This document shows, in pieces, positions 23,543-34,169 of a stretch of 64,000 bases of DNA (its first letter is position 1; every line of letters begins with the position of its first letter). The DNA comes from Branchiostoma floridae. Taxonomy: Eukaryota; Chordata; Leptocardii; Amphioxiformes; Branchiostomatidae. The notes beneath the pieces are model-generated. The model was given only the letters and a program-made list of their open reading frames with translations. It did no database searches and was not told the origin of the DNA. Both the position numbers and the translations under genes were made by a program. The stretch is from NCBI RefSeq assembly GCF_000003815.2, contig NC_049982.1:30974407-31038406 (forward strand), given 5' to 3'.

Positions 23543-24014
23543 ACATAATGCTTCTTTAGCTTTTTCACTCCTGTAGTGCTGCCGTCTACTGGTCTTGGTC
23601 TACGCTATTAGAGGTAGCTGGGTTTCCTTGCTGAAATTGACAACAGCAACGTAAAATGTTTAAGTATACAAATTACAATAGGCAAAATTGAAAATGTGCA
23701 AAAAAGCAAAGAAAATGGAACTTCTGACGAAGCGAAAGGATTTTGAAAAATATAATAAAATAAAATAAGATAAACTCCACACCTTAAATGATCGCACATC
23801 GTCAGTTTTCCCTGAAAGAAAATGGCAAATGTATCGTAATTAAGTTTATACATGAAAAAAAAAATGTGTGCAGCTGTAGTTCACGGTGAAATGCGCAATA
23901 TAATGATTTTAGGTTCGTTGAATAGATCAGTTTTTTTTCAGGCACACCAACGTTACTTTTTAAAAGAAATTTCTCCGTTAAGGATTGCCAATACGATTCC
24001 TGCATAATAGCGCG

Positions 24015-24015
24015 C

Positions 24016-24083
<68 letters not shown>

Positions 24084-24104
24084 CTGTCTGTGTATGTGTG
24101 CATA
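24015..24104. repeat. (GT)n microsatellite
   Basis: Nearly pure GT/TG dinucleotide run just downstream of the stop of the repeat precursor gene. Confidence 0.95.
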
Positions 24105-24256
24105 CCAAAAAGACTCATCATACAGTATATTTGAATATCTGATGACTGTACCACTATAATACTACAATGGCCATTCCACATCAGTGATGTACGCAAAATT
24201 GGTAACGCTATATAAAAATGACAAAAATTAATGGCAATTTTTAAAGAATAGACCAC

Positions 24257-27200
24257 TTACGATCTTTTACCCATGCTGTAGCCGATGCTTATCCGTTTGC
24301 CGAAGTGTCTGCCGTACCCTGCATTCAGTCTTCCGAGTTTAGAGCCGGAACCTCCCCCTAGACGCTTCTTCAACGCCCTTCCGAAGATTCCCGCGTGAAA
24401 TACAGAATTGTCGTAACCAGAAGAACCCGTGCCGTCGTCTCCTAGACCCCACTTTTTCTGGACGGTCTTTTTGTCGGCGTCCCGTCCGAAGATTCCACCG
24501 TACGCTGCAGAACTGTCGTACCCAGAAGAACCCGTGCCGTCGTCTCCTAGACCCCACTTTTTCTGGACGGTCTTTTTGTCGGCGTCCCGTCCGAAGATTC
24601 CACCGTACGCTGCAGAACTGTCGTACCCAGAAGAACCCGTGCCGTCGTCTCCTAGACCCCACTTTTTCTGGACGGTCTTTTTATCGGCGTCCCGTCCGAA
24701 GATTCCACCGTACACAGCAGAATTGTACCCAGAACTAGAAGAACCCGTGCCGTCGTTTCCTAAACCCCACTTTTTCTGGACGGTCTTTTTGTCGGCGTAC
24801 CTTCCAAACACCCCGCCGTACGCAGCAGAATTGTACCCAGAACTTGAAGAACCTGTGCCGTCGTCGCCTAGACCCCATTTTTTCTCCATGTTCTTTTTGC
24901 CTGGAGTATAGCCACCGCCACCGTAACGTTTCTCCAGCGCCCGTCCAAACGCCCCTCCGTACACGGCCGTCTGATAACCACTGTCCGATCCACCACCACC
25001 CAAACCCCACTTCTTTTGAATGTTCTTTTTGTCGGTGTCCCGTCCGAAGATTCCGCCGTACGCATCAGAATTGTAGCCCCCAGAAGAACCCGTGCCGTCG
25101 TCACCTAGACCCCACTTTTTCTGGACGGTCTTTTTGTCGGCGTCCCTTCCAAATACCCCGCCGTACGCAGCAGAATTGTACCCAGAACTAGAAGAACCCG
25201 TGCCGTCGTTTCCTAGACCCCACTTTTTCTGGACCTTCTTTGTATCGGCGTCCCGTCCAAAGATTCCACCGTACGCTGCAGAATTGTAGCCCCCCGAAGA
25301 ACCCGTGCCGTCGTTTCCTAGACCCCACTTTTTCTGGACGGTCTTTTTGTCGGCGTCCCGTCCGAAGATTCCACCGTATGCTGCAGAACTGTCGTACCCA
25401 GAAGAACCCGTGCCGTCGTCTCCTAGTCCCCACTTTTTCTGGACGGTCTTTTTGTCGGCGTCCCGTCCGAAGATTCCGCCGTACGCTGCAGAACTGTCAT
25501 ACCCAGAAGAACCCGTGCCGTCGTCTCCTAGTCCCCACTTTTTCTGGACGGTCTTTTTGTCGGCGTCCCGTCCGAAGATTCCGCCGTACGCTGCAGAGCT
25601 ATCGTACCCAGAAGAACCCGTGCCGTCATCTCCTAGGCCCCACTTTTTCTGGACGGTCTTTTTGTCGGCGTCCCGTCCAAAGATTCCGCCGTACGCAGCA
25701 GAGTTGTCGTACCCAGAAGAACCCGTGCCGTCGTCTCCTAGACCCCACTTTTTCTGGACCTTCTTTGTATCGGTGTCCCGTCCGAAGATTCCGCCGTACG
25801 CTGCAGAACTGTCGTACCCAGAAGAACCCGTGCCGTCGTCTCCTAGGCCCCACTTTTTCTGGACGGTCTTTTTGTCGGCGTCCCGACCAAATATTCCACC
25901 GTACGCAGCAGAGTTGTCGTACCCAGAAGAACCCGTGCCGTCGTCTCCTAGTACCCACTTTTTCTGGACGGTCTTCTTGTCGGCGTCCCGTCCGAAGATT
26001 CCGCCGTACGTTGCAGAACTGTCGTACCCAGAAGAACCCGTGCCGTCGTCTCCTAGGCCCCACTTTTTTTGGACGGTCTTTTTATCGGCGTCCCGTCCGA
26101 AGATTCCGCCGTACGCAGCAGAATTGTAGCCCCCAGAAGAACCCGTGCCGTCGTCTCCTAGACCCCACTTTTTCTGGACGGTCTTTTTATCGGCGTCCCG
26201 TCCAAAGATTCCTCCGTACGCAGCAGAATTGTCGTACCCCGAAGAACCCGTGCCGTCGTCTCCTAGACCCCACTTTTTCTGGACGGTCTTTTTATCGGAG
26301 TCCCGACCGAAGATTCCGCCGTACGCAGCAGAATTGTCGTACCCCGAAGAACCCGTGCCGTCGTTTCCTAGACCCCACTTTTTCTGGACGGTCTTTTTGT
26401 CGGCGTCCCGTCCGAAGATTCCGCCGTACGCAGCAGAATTGTCGTACCCCGAAGAACCCGTGCCGTCGTTTCCTAGACCCCACTTTTTCTGGACGGTCTT
26501 TTTATCGGAGTCCCGACCGAAGATTCCGCCGTACGCGGCGGTATTGTCGTACCCAGAAGAACCCGTGCCGTCGTCCCCTAGACCCCACTTTTTCTGGACG
26601 GTCTTTTTGTCGGCGTCCCGTCCGAAGATTCCGCCGTACGCTGCAGAACTATCGTACCCAGAAGAACCCGTGCCGTCGTCTCCAAGACCCCACTTTTTCT
26701 GGACGATCTTTTTGTCGGCGTCCCGTCCGAAGATTCCGCCGTACGCTGCAGAACTGTCGTACCCAGAAGAACCCGTGCCGTCGTCTTCAAGAACCCACTT
26801 TTTCTGGACGGTCTTTTTGACGGTGTCCCGTCCAAAGATCCCGCCGTACGCAGCAGAATTGTACTCAGAACTAGAAGAACCTGTACCGCCGTCCCCTAGA
26901 CCCCACTTTTTCTCCACGTTCTTTGTGTCAGCGTCCCGTCCAAAGATTCCGCCGTACGTAGCAGAATCTTACCTAAATCGATAACCACATCGTGGCCCTC
27001 CTAATCCCCACTTTTTCTGGACCTTATTTTTATCGGCGTCCCGACCAAAGATTCCGCCGTACGCTGCAGAACTGTCGTACCCAGAAGAACCCGTGCCGTC
27101 GTCTCCTAGACCCCATTTTTTCTGGACGGTCTTTTTGTCGGCGTCCCGTCCGAAGATTCCGCCGTACGCTGCAGAACTGTCGTACCCAGAAGAACCCGTG

Positions 27201-28075
27201 CCGTCGTCTTCAAGACCCCACTTTTTCTGGACGGTCTTTTTGTCGGTGTCCCTTCCAAATACCCCGCCGTACGCAGCAGAATTGTACCCAGAACTAGAAG
27301 AACCTGTGCCGTCATCGCCTAGACCCCACTTTTTCTCCATGTTCTTTTTGCCTGGAGTATAGCCACCGCCGCCATAACGTTTCTCCGGCGCTCGTCCGAA
27401 CGCTCCTCCGTACATGGCCGTCTGATAACCACTGTCCGATCCACCACCACCCAAACCCCACCTCTTCTCAATGTTCTTCTTTTCCAGATCACGTCCGAAA
27501 GCTCCTCCGTACGTAGCTATCTGTGAACCGCTGTCCCATCCACCATAGCCACTGTCACCCCTTAAACCCCACCTCTTCTGAATGTTCTTCTCTTCCAAAT
27601 CACGTCCGAACGCTCCACCGTACATCGCGATATTCCACCCTCCCCAACCGCCGCCTCCACCATTTCTACCGTCTTCCCTTAGCCCCCATCTTTTCCTCAA
27701 GCTTCTTTTTGCCGTCACCTTATTCTCCTTCGCGTTCTTTGTGTCGGCGTCTCTACCGTAGAAGCCTCCTTGCGCCGCGACGTCGGAACCAGACGAGCTC
27801 GAACTACCCCACACGAAACTATCCCCACCCCAACTGCTACCTCCCCATCGTTTTTCAGGCTCCTGACGCTTTCTCAAACCACCACCCCACCAGTAAGGAT
27901 AAAAAGGAGCCCAGTGGTAATTACTGTTGTGACTTTCCGAAGGGTAGCTGTTGACCCCCCAGCGTTTCTGGACGTTGGTCGTCTGATCGGAAGCGGTCTC
28001 TGGGTCGGCGGAGACCAATGCACATGTCCCCGCCAGAGTGAGGAGGACGATCCCGTAGACGGTGCACACACCCAT
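24257..28075 (-). CDS. giant repeat peptide precursor-like protein, interrupted by one in-frame stop
   Basis: An acceptor (TTCACTTCTCTAG) near 28096 precedes the ATG at 28075. The signal peptide MGVCTVYGIVLLTLAGTCAL ends near VSA. The frame then encodes about 33 units that start with Trp right after KR or KK. The consensus unit is 35 residues, split as WGLGDDGTGSSGYDSSAAYG and GIFGRDADKKTVQKK. Early units are diverged (WGVNSY, WGGSSWGG, WGLRED, with AFGRDLEEK); later ones are almost identical. Nearly all hold F-G-R, and the tail reads GRHFGKR, then YSMGKRS and stop. Dibasic sites plus Gly before basic residues resemble a neuropeptide or multi-peptide antimicrobial precursor; a Gly-rich structural secretion is the alternative. 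A TAA at 26971-26969 breaks the frame in a unit with many substitutions but unchanged length. Frames on both sides are identical, so this is a point break, an assembly error or a hidden intron. I do not recognise the family. Confidence 0.75.
24400..27445. repeat. tandem array with 105-bp period, coding
   Basis: About 27 near-identical units of 105 bp (some 108-132 bp) make up most of the precursor gene. Several neighbours look identical in DNA, which points to recent unequal exchange or gene conversion and makes the copy number in the assembly uncertain. One longer unit type with RYGGGGYTPGKK occurs at about 24890-25010 and again at 27340-27445. Confidence 0.9.
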
Positions 28076-28135
28076 TGCCGTGTCTGCTTCGCCTAGAGAA
28101 GTGAATGCATGAAATACATGAACTCGAGAGCTCAT

Positions 28136-28356
28136 CTGACAGTGTGTTTACTTGGTAGAAATTAGTCTTGATAAAGATGACCTGTAATTTCCTGCACAAG
28201 AAATTGTTGACTGAACTGACCATCCTTGTCACAGAAGCAAAATTAATTTTCCATTCCTTAACAAAGCATGGAGTTCATCAGTGGAAAATGTGGGGAAGTC
28301 TACTTGTTTTGGAAACAGTTCAAGTTTATTCATGATTAAAGACTTTTATTGTATAC
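28136..28356. other. upstream region of the precursor gene
   Basis: Should hold intron and 5' sequence of the gene at 24257-28075. No first exon or promoter that I can fix. Confidence 0.3.
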
Positions 28357-29934
28357 TAGGGGTGGGTACCGGTACAGAAAATTCAGGTCCAGGTCCGGTT
28401 CAGGTCCAAAGGATCAGGTCCAGGTCCGGACCTGAACCTGGACCTTATTCAGTATGACTCATACCAATGGTCCATTTCACTACAAAGAAATCTGTTTGGT
28501 GGAGTATTAGACTTACACTGGCGTTTTAAAATCCTACAACGCTAACTGCACCTGTGAGATTGGCTGTAAAAATTGGCAGAAATTACTATAAACTTCACTC
28601 TACTTCACTCTTGTCATTTTCTTCCACCTGCAAGCACAAAAAACGTGTGAATGCATGATAAAATAATCTGTTAATTTTCTAACCGGTCCAACATCCGGTC
28701 CACCTAATTTTTTCAGGTCCGGTTTTTCTGGACCGGTCCAATAAGAAAAACCGGTTTTGTACCGGTGTGACAGCGTTCTCGCCCCCCCGTGATCTCGCCC
28801 CCCCGGGGGCGAAATCACTAGCGATCTCGCCCCCCCGGGGCGAAATCACTAGCGATCTCGCCCTCCCCGGTTAGCGATCTCGCCCCCCTATCTCGCCCCC
28901 CTTTAGCGATTTCGCCCCCCCCCCCAAAAAAAACGGGTTTACATGACATTTAGAAAGTTGATTGGTATAAATCACAAAATGCAGTTTCAGAATGATATAA
29001 GTTCACGAGTTTGATACATAATTCCATTCATAGTATCAATATTAACGTAATTACATGGTAATTAAAGATAGTTGAACTTGTTTCAGACAAGGAGGGTTGG
29101 GTCCTTTGTATTCCCATTATTGCATATACCTGAGTCTTGACATAAGATGTATTTCATTGTATTCGCCTGTCCTCAAGCAACCTATATATCTCCAATATGA
29201 AGTCTCTACCATGAAGTGACCACAAAAGAACTATGTAATGTCTTTATTAATTATGCAAATATTAGGTATTAATTAGAATAACACACATTTTGGTATATGC
29301 ACCTGGCCAAGAGATATCTTCACCTCCATCATGACTGTTTTTTCTAGTATTTAGGAACTGATGCATTTACCCGTGCTTTCTTAAGACTGGTACTTTACCA
29401 GTGTTTGTGTAGCATTTAGCAACAGCTATATCAACTTGCGCGTAGATAGTGTTTATAATGACAAACTATTATTCACGTGTGTTTTTGTTAGTGCTTTGGA
29501 AATGTTTCCAGCACAAGAAAGAAAACACTGTGACAAATTGAAAACATATAGCTGACGTATTCCGTACCATAGACGGTGTTGATTTATACGTTCGCAGTAG
29601 CACTGTTTTTATGCCACCTCAGCTGCAAAAATTGTCTTTTTCATTTCAATGTCATGTTTGCACCGAACAATATAGTATCGACTTTCGAGGTATGACATCT
29701 TACGGTACGGTAATAAGGTTCCATATAGGTACCAGGTAACACACCATATACGTTACTCCCCAGGTGCAGTATAGTACCTGGTAGCGCACCTGTAATATGT
29801 AGTAACCAGCTGCTTTTTTTTGGGGGGGGGGGCGAAAACGCTAAAGGGGGGCGAAAACGCTAGTGATCTCGCCCCCCCGGCCGGGGGGGCGAGATCTCTG
29901 TCACACCGGTACGCTGTACCGATACCCAGCCCTA
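28357..29934. mobile_element. hAT-like non-autonomous element with perfect 8-bp target duplication
   Basis: The left end TAGGGGTGGGTACCGGTACA is inverted at the right end ('gtaccgatacccagcccta'). TTGTATAC flanks it exactly on both sides (28349-28356, 29935-29942); 8-bp duplications and TAGGG-type ends are typical of hAT. The 1578-bp interior has no transposase. It carries 'aggtccggacctg' repeats at the left and C-rich 'gatctcgcccccc' repeats near both ends. Confidence 0.8.
28770..28925. repeat. C-rich minisatellite inside the hAT-like element
   Basis: Repeats of 'agcgatctcgcccccccgg' and 'ggggcgaaatcact', matched by an inverted cluster at 29821-29900. Confidence 0.75.
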
Positions 29935-29942
29935 TTGTATAC

Positions 29943-31486
29943 ATTCAATCATTTATTCAATATTCATTCATTCGTTCGTTCATTCATTTATTTCAGCGCA
30001 GCAATTTATATAACAGACCCTATGTACGATTTTCCAAAGGGCCGAACAGTGTCCTTCCCGCCTCTTATACGACGTATAAACTCTTCATACACTTACATGT
30101 AGGCAAAGAGGAGCAATTCTTTTCAATAATGGCGTTGCTGCCCCTCCCCATTGCCATATGTATATCCACGATGCTTATAACTTATATCTTGTCTTACAAA
30201 TTTTACAAACTTATATCTTTATCTATGACAAATTCAGTGATCCGCGCACACCCCAATGATATGTTAGCACCGTCTACCAACCGCAAACACGATATTTTTT
30301 CTTGGCCTTTTTCTACTATTTGCCTATTGGACAGACAGGACAATGTGGAACTGCACTAAAGTTAGTACCTGGCCATTTCGACCGCTTTTTCTCGGTCCCG
30401 ATTTTTTTCCCATTGACGTAAGCATTAAGCGACCTGTTCTCAACGACCACCTGGCCAACGCGACCGCGACCGGCCCAAATTGGGACCCATAACGACCGCA
30501 TTATTTTCAAAATTGAGGTTTTTTTATCGCCGAAATCGGCCAGTTTGCGTCGATGTTATGTTTAGAATAAAAATGGCGGCGGTAAATGGGTGGGTCAATA
30601 TGGCAGTCTACTGTAATATGGGAGGAATTTTCGTTGTACACATGTAAGAAAATCCGAATTTAGTTGTTACAGAACTTTTTAAAATCCATATCATTATAAA
30701 TTGAATGGATGCTGAAACGTATATAGCCTCATACTTTTTTAAAGAAAGATCTGTGTAGCTCATACCTTTTTAACAGAGATCTGTGTGAGTGCTTTTGTCC
30801 AACTGTATTGTACATTCACCCGTGGGTTAGTACGCTATCGGGACGTACCAGGCATCGAATTCGAAAGGTGCACCGTAGTTATTTCAGATACGGCGATCAA
30901 GAACACGTAATAAAGGCTTGTATGGTAACTGACAGCATCAAAGTTCCCTTACTAAAACGTTAGTGTACAAATATTGAGCTTTAAAACACTGTATCGCATA
31001 AAAGCTCGATAAAAGCTTGGGTTAGATTTACAATTTACAGTGTGCGTGTTGTATTTGACATTAAATACTTCCCTTCTTTGCGTGTGTTCAGTGTGCTTGC
31101 TATTTGCCATTTAACACACAGGAAACCATTTATACTTTACATCGGCGGGTATCGAACTTGGGACCTCTAGATTTCGAGCCGAACGCTCTACAAATTACGC
31201 CACACACTAGTACTTAGACTTAGGCTTAGCAACGTTTACTGTTAAATATTGTACATATTGTACCCAATTCAGGGAGGCTTGTATAGCTCCCCCTGCCCAT
31301 GTACTTTTGAGGAATGATAAATAAAATAAATTGCTAAATATGCTACGATATTCCACTTGACTCTTTACCCACATTTTCCCCATAACCTAGAATGTCAGGA
31401 GGTCACGGAAAACATGCGGGTATAGATTAGTATACGGTCTACCATAACCTAAGTACTGTAACAAATTCTAGGACAAGAAAACTCAC
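29943..31486. other. no gene seen; dispersed repeats
   Basis: 30366-30510 is the inverse of a repeat found at 47940-48130 and 40095-40165 ('gaccgctttttctcggtccc'). 31135-31215 is a reverse tRNA-like SINE head ('cgggtatcgaacttgggacc'). Confidence 0.45.
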
Positions 31487-31492
31487 ATACCT

Positions 31493-31642
31493 TGATATTT
31501 TTAGTCGTCTTTGCGGACAGGAAAAAAATAAAAGCTTGCTCCGTAACAGTAGGTCGATGCGTATCGAGGACTCTGTTCTTCCGAAGAGGAAAGCTAGCAC
31601 CGCAATCGCGGACCAAAAATTCGGTAGCAGAAGTAATGGCAT
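31493..31642 (-). CDS. candidate first exon of an unknown secreted protein
   Basis: The minus-strand frame starts MPLLLLPNFWSAIAVLAFLF, a good signal peptide, and runs about 50 codons to AAG|GTATGTGAG, a strong donor in phase 2. A TATTTAAA-type box lies about 40 bp upstream of the ATG. I found no partner exon: joining to the 28096 acceptor gives the wrong frame. Possibly the start of an unrecognised gene, or chance. Confidence 0.35.
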
Positions 31643-31880
31643 GGGGGAGCTTGGAAAGGATTTAAATAAGCCACCATGGGTGACTAAGCGCTGGTGAGTG
31701 ATCGTTAATTACCCGAAAAATTGTTATGACGACTTAGGTTCGCGCAAAGGGCGCAGCGGATGTGTGTAATTTCAGTAAATACGGGATGACGCAGCAGAAA
31801 TTTGGTATGAATAATTATTCTCAAGGGTACTAACTACTGCCTTATTTTGAAAGTAAATTGAAACATAAACATTTGTTCTA

Positions 31881-32065
31881 GGGCGCGGTCGTTGCACGAT
31901 TTTGATGCCATAGGACTTTCAAGCAGGCCGTGACAGAACCAACCACCGACATGGACCCAAAACAGCGTTTTGAGCATCAAGACAGTTGAACTTTGCAAGA
32001 GACGTATATTTTTGCCCAAAGTTAGCGATGTACATAGCGATCGCACGACCTATGTGACCGCGCCC
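31881..32065. mobile_element. inverted-repeat element, family D
   Basis: GGGCGCGGTC at 31881 is inverted as GACCGCGCCC ending at 32065, with 'gcacgattttgatgccata' at the left and 'cgatcgcacgacctatgtga' at the right. Flanked by TA. Further copies adjoin genes E (55751-55966) and F (60765-60976). Confidence 0.65.
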
Positions 32066-32067
32066 TA

Positions 32068-32301
32068 ATACCCCTTTCACATTTAGCGAACATCGATAGG
32101 ACGACGATTCTGCGACAATCGCCAGAGCTTCGGTTATAATGATAACTTTATTGCACAACAATTGTACAAGGTACAAAGCATGGCTTATGTGTGACAGGGA
32201 CGGTTTTCAGGTGAAAAATACGCGCAACCCTCAGTTGATCTGAAATATGGCCGATCTTCCATCGATACGTCCGAAGATCGTGGATAATGTGACAGGGGTA
32301 T
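32068..32301. mobile_element. inverted-repeat element, family E
   Basis: 'atacccctttcacatttagcg' left and 'gataatgtgacaggggtat' right, with 'cgaacatcgataggacgacg' inverted as 'cgatacgtccgaagatcg'. Directly abuts the family D element. Confidence 0.6.
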
Positions 32302-33239
32302 AACGACACTAAATTTAAGCTTTTTGTCCATTATACAGTACATAGAACAGTGCTATATGAGTATGAATAGCATGGTCCATTGTTGATTTGCAAAGAAAGT
32401 CCAAACTCAGGATGTCTTATCTTAATGTTATAATGCCGTTCAAGAAACAAATGCTTGTACATAAAGTTTGGTCAAGGAGTATTCGTATATTTATTCATAC
32501 AGATAAAACTATTGACATGAGTTTCTTCTGTATTCCAAACGCACTATGTTGCAGAGTATTACACATATTATAGATTCATTTTTCAACATATTAGTCATAC
32601 ACACATACATATATATACTATTATAGTATATATGATTTTTATATAAGCCAACTTTTTGTACTTGCGTCAACTTTATTATACAGTTATAGAGTGCAATCTA
32701 AGCTGTAACATACACTCTTGCATAATTTCAACGCCTTTTCGATGAGACACGAACTACGTATACACGAGTCATACACACTCCTGTCCTTTATTTCAACATA
32801 TTAGCCATATACAATGTAACCACATATATAAAACTAGCTTAAAAGCTTTATTCTATACCTCTATTTTGTACTCTGTGTAATAGTTGTTGCCATACATTGC
32901 ATCATATACAATTGTCGTGCAATAAAGTTCTTCTATAAAGTACTATAAGCTGATTTATATAAGCCCACTTTCCGAACTTGCGTCAACACTCTTGCATAAT
33001 TTCAACGCCTGTTTGATGAGACACGAGCTGTACGATTCACGCACCCTCTTGGCCTTTCTAAGTATGCAAATTACCAAACAATCAACCGTCATTTCCGTCA
33101 TTAAATTAGCATACTAATGAGGAACATTATCAGTGGTGCCATGCGGGATACATAATTATAATGACATGACCAGTTGCTGTGCAAGTTTCGCCTTTTTCTG
33201 GTGACCGTTTATTTTTCACATATTTCAGTAATTTCTTTA
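32302..33239. other. no gene seen
   Basis: AT-rich. 32930-33180 is homologous to 49920-50165 and partly 36830-36870, the distal parts of the duplicated A/B/C units. Confidence 0.45.
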
Positions 33240-33287
33240 TTTTCTATGCGACAAATTTAAGTTAGTGTCTTAAGGAACATGCAGGTT

Positions 33288-33293
33288 TTTATT
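33288..33293 (-). terminator. polyadenylation signal of gene A
   Basis: AATAAA on the minus strand, inside a block (33240-33540) conserved downstream of gene C (50220-50530, AATAAA at 50301-50296) and, degraded, downstream of gene B (37020-37260). Confidence 0.45.
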
Positions 33294-34169
33294 CATTGAA
33301 GCAATCAAAGGTACAACAACTTTCGTATCGTAGTCTAAAAACAGATATACAACTTGTACAAATGAATCATAAAATTCTGCTTACGAAGCAATACAGACTA
33401 ACATGAGTAAATCCATAAAATCATTCACATTTCTTCTCGCTTACTCTAAAGAATTTAACACACTCAGTTCGATACATAAATCCAATTGCATTCTGGGAGA
33501 AGATAACTGTTACTGTGTACAATATGTCAAATGATGTGTTTGCCGCCAACATCCCGGCCGGGCCCGGTGTGGAAATTTGACCAAAGGCATATCTTAAGAT
33601 CTCATAATACTAACACAGGTACGGACATAAAACATTGTTTTCTTATTAGAAAAGATATTGACACTAATGTATGGCTTACCAAGATTTTTGCAATCCTATT
33701 GTTTAGTCAATAGCATCCTTATTGTAATTATTTTTTATTCCTTTGGCTGGCATGAGGTTGCCCGACTATCTGAGACTATCATATATGGCTGGCCTTGGGA
33801 GAATCTAATATTTCTCCTGTATCCCTTTCTGTAGTTTTATTATACGAAAGTCACTGTACTTTTTGTCATGTCAATAAAGCTTCTATAAGGAGGTCAAACC
33901 AGACCTCTTTACAAATAGCCATAACTATATAGTATTAGAGAATATTGTTAATAACTGTTCATTGTCACTTGTATATCTTCTATGTTCATACCATGTTCTT
34001 GCAATTAGCCCTCGGGCATGAACTTGGAAATAAACTTTTTTATCTATAAAGCTACGGCCGGTAAGATTTTGTGTCACAACGACAACGATGCAACAATTTT
34101 TCCTCGTCTGATATGAAGATCATGCTACTTGACTGGGAAGGGGGTTCTTTCTTTTGCAGGATGACTCAG

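Noticed and set aside
24429-26984. Long plus-strand frames opposite the repeat precursor (PHFFWTVFLSASRPKIPPYAAEL-type repeats)
   Set aside because: They are antisense shadows of the 105-bp coding repeat: a period divisible by three keeps several frames open. No signal peptide or splice context.
24400-27445. Regular spaced repeats that could suggest a CRISPR-like array
   Set aside because: Units are contiguous, coding and 105 bp long, in a eukaryotic genome. There are no unique spacers.
28096-31642. Joining the 31.5 kb signal-peptide exon to the repeat precursor
   Set aside because: The phase-2 donor joined to the acceptor near 28096 gives a different frame from the precursor, which has its own ATG and signal peptide.
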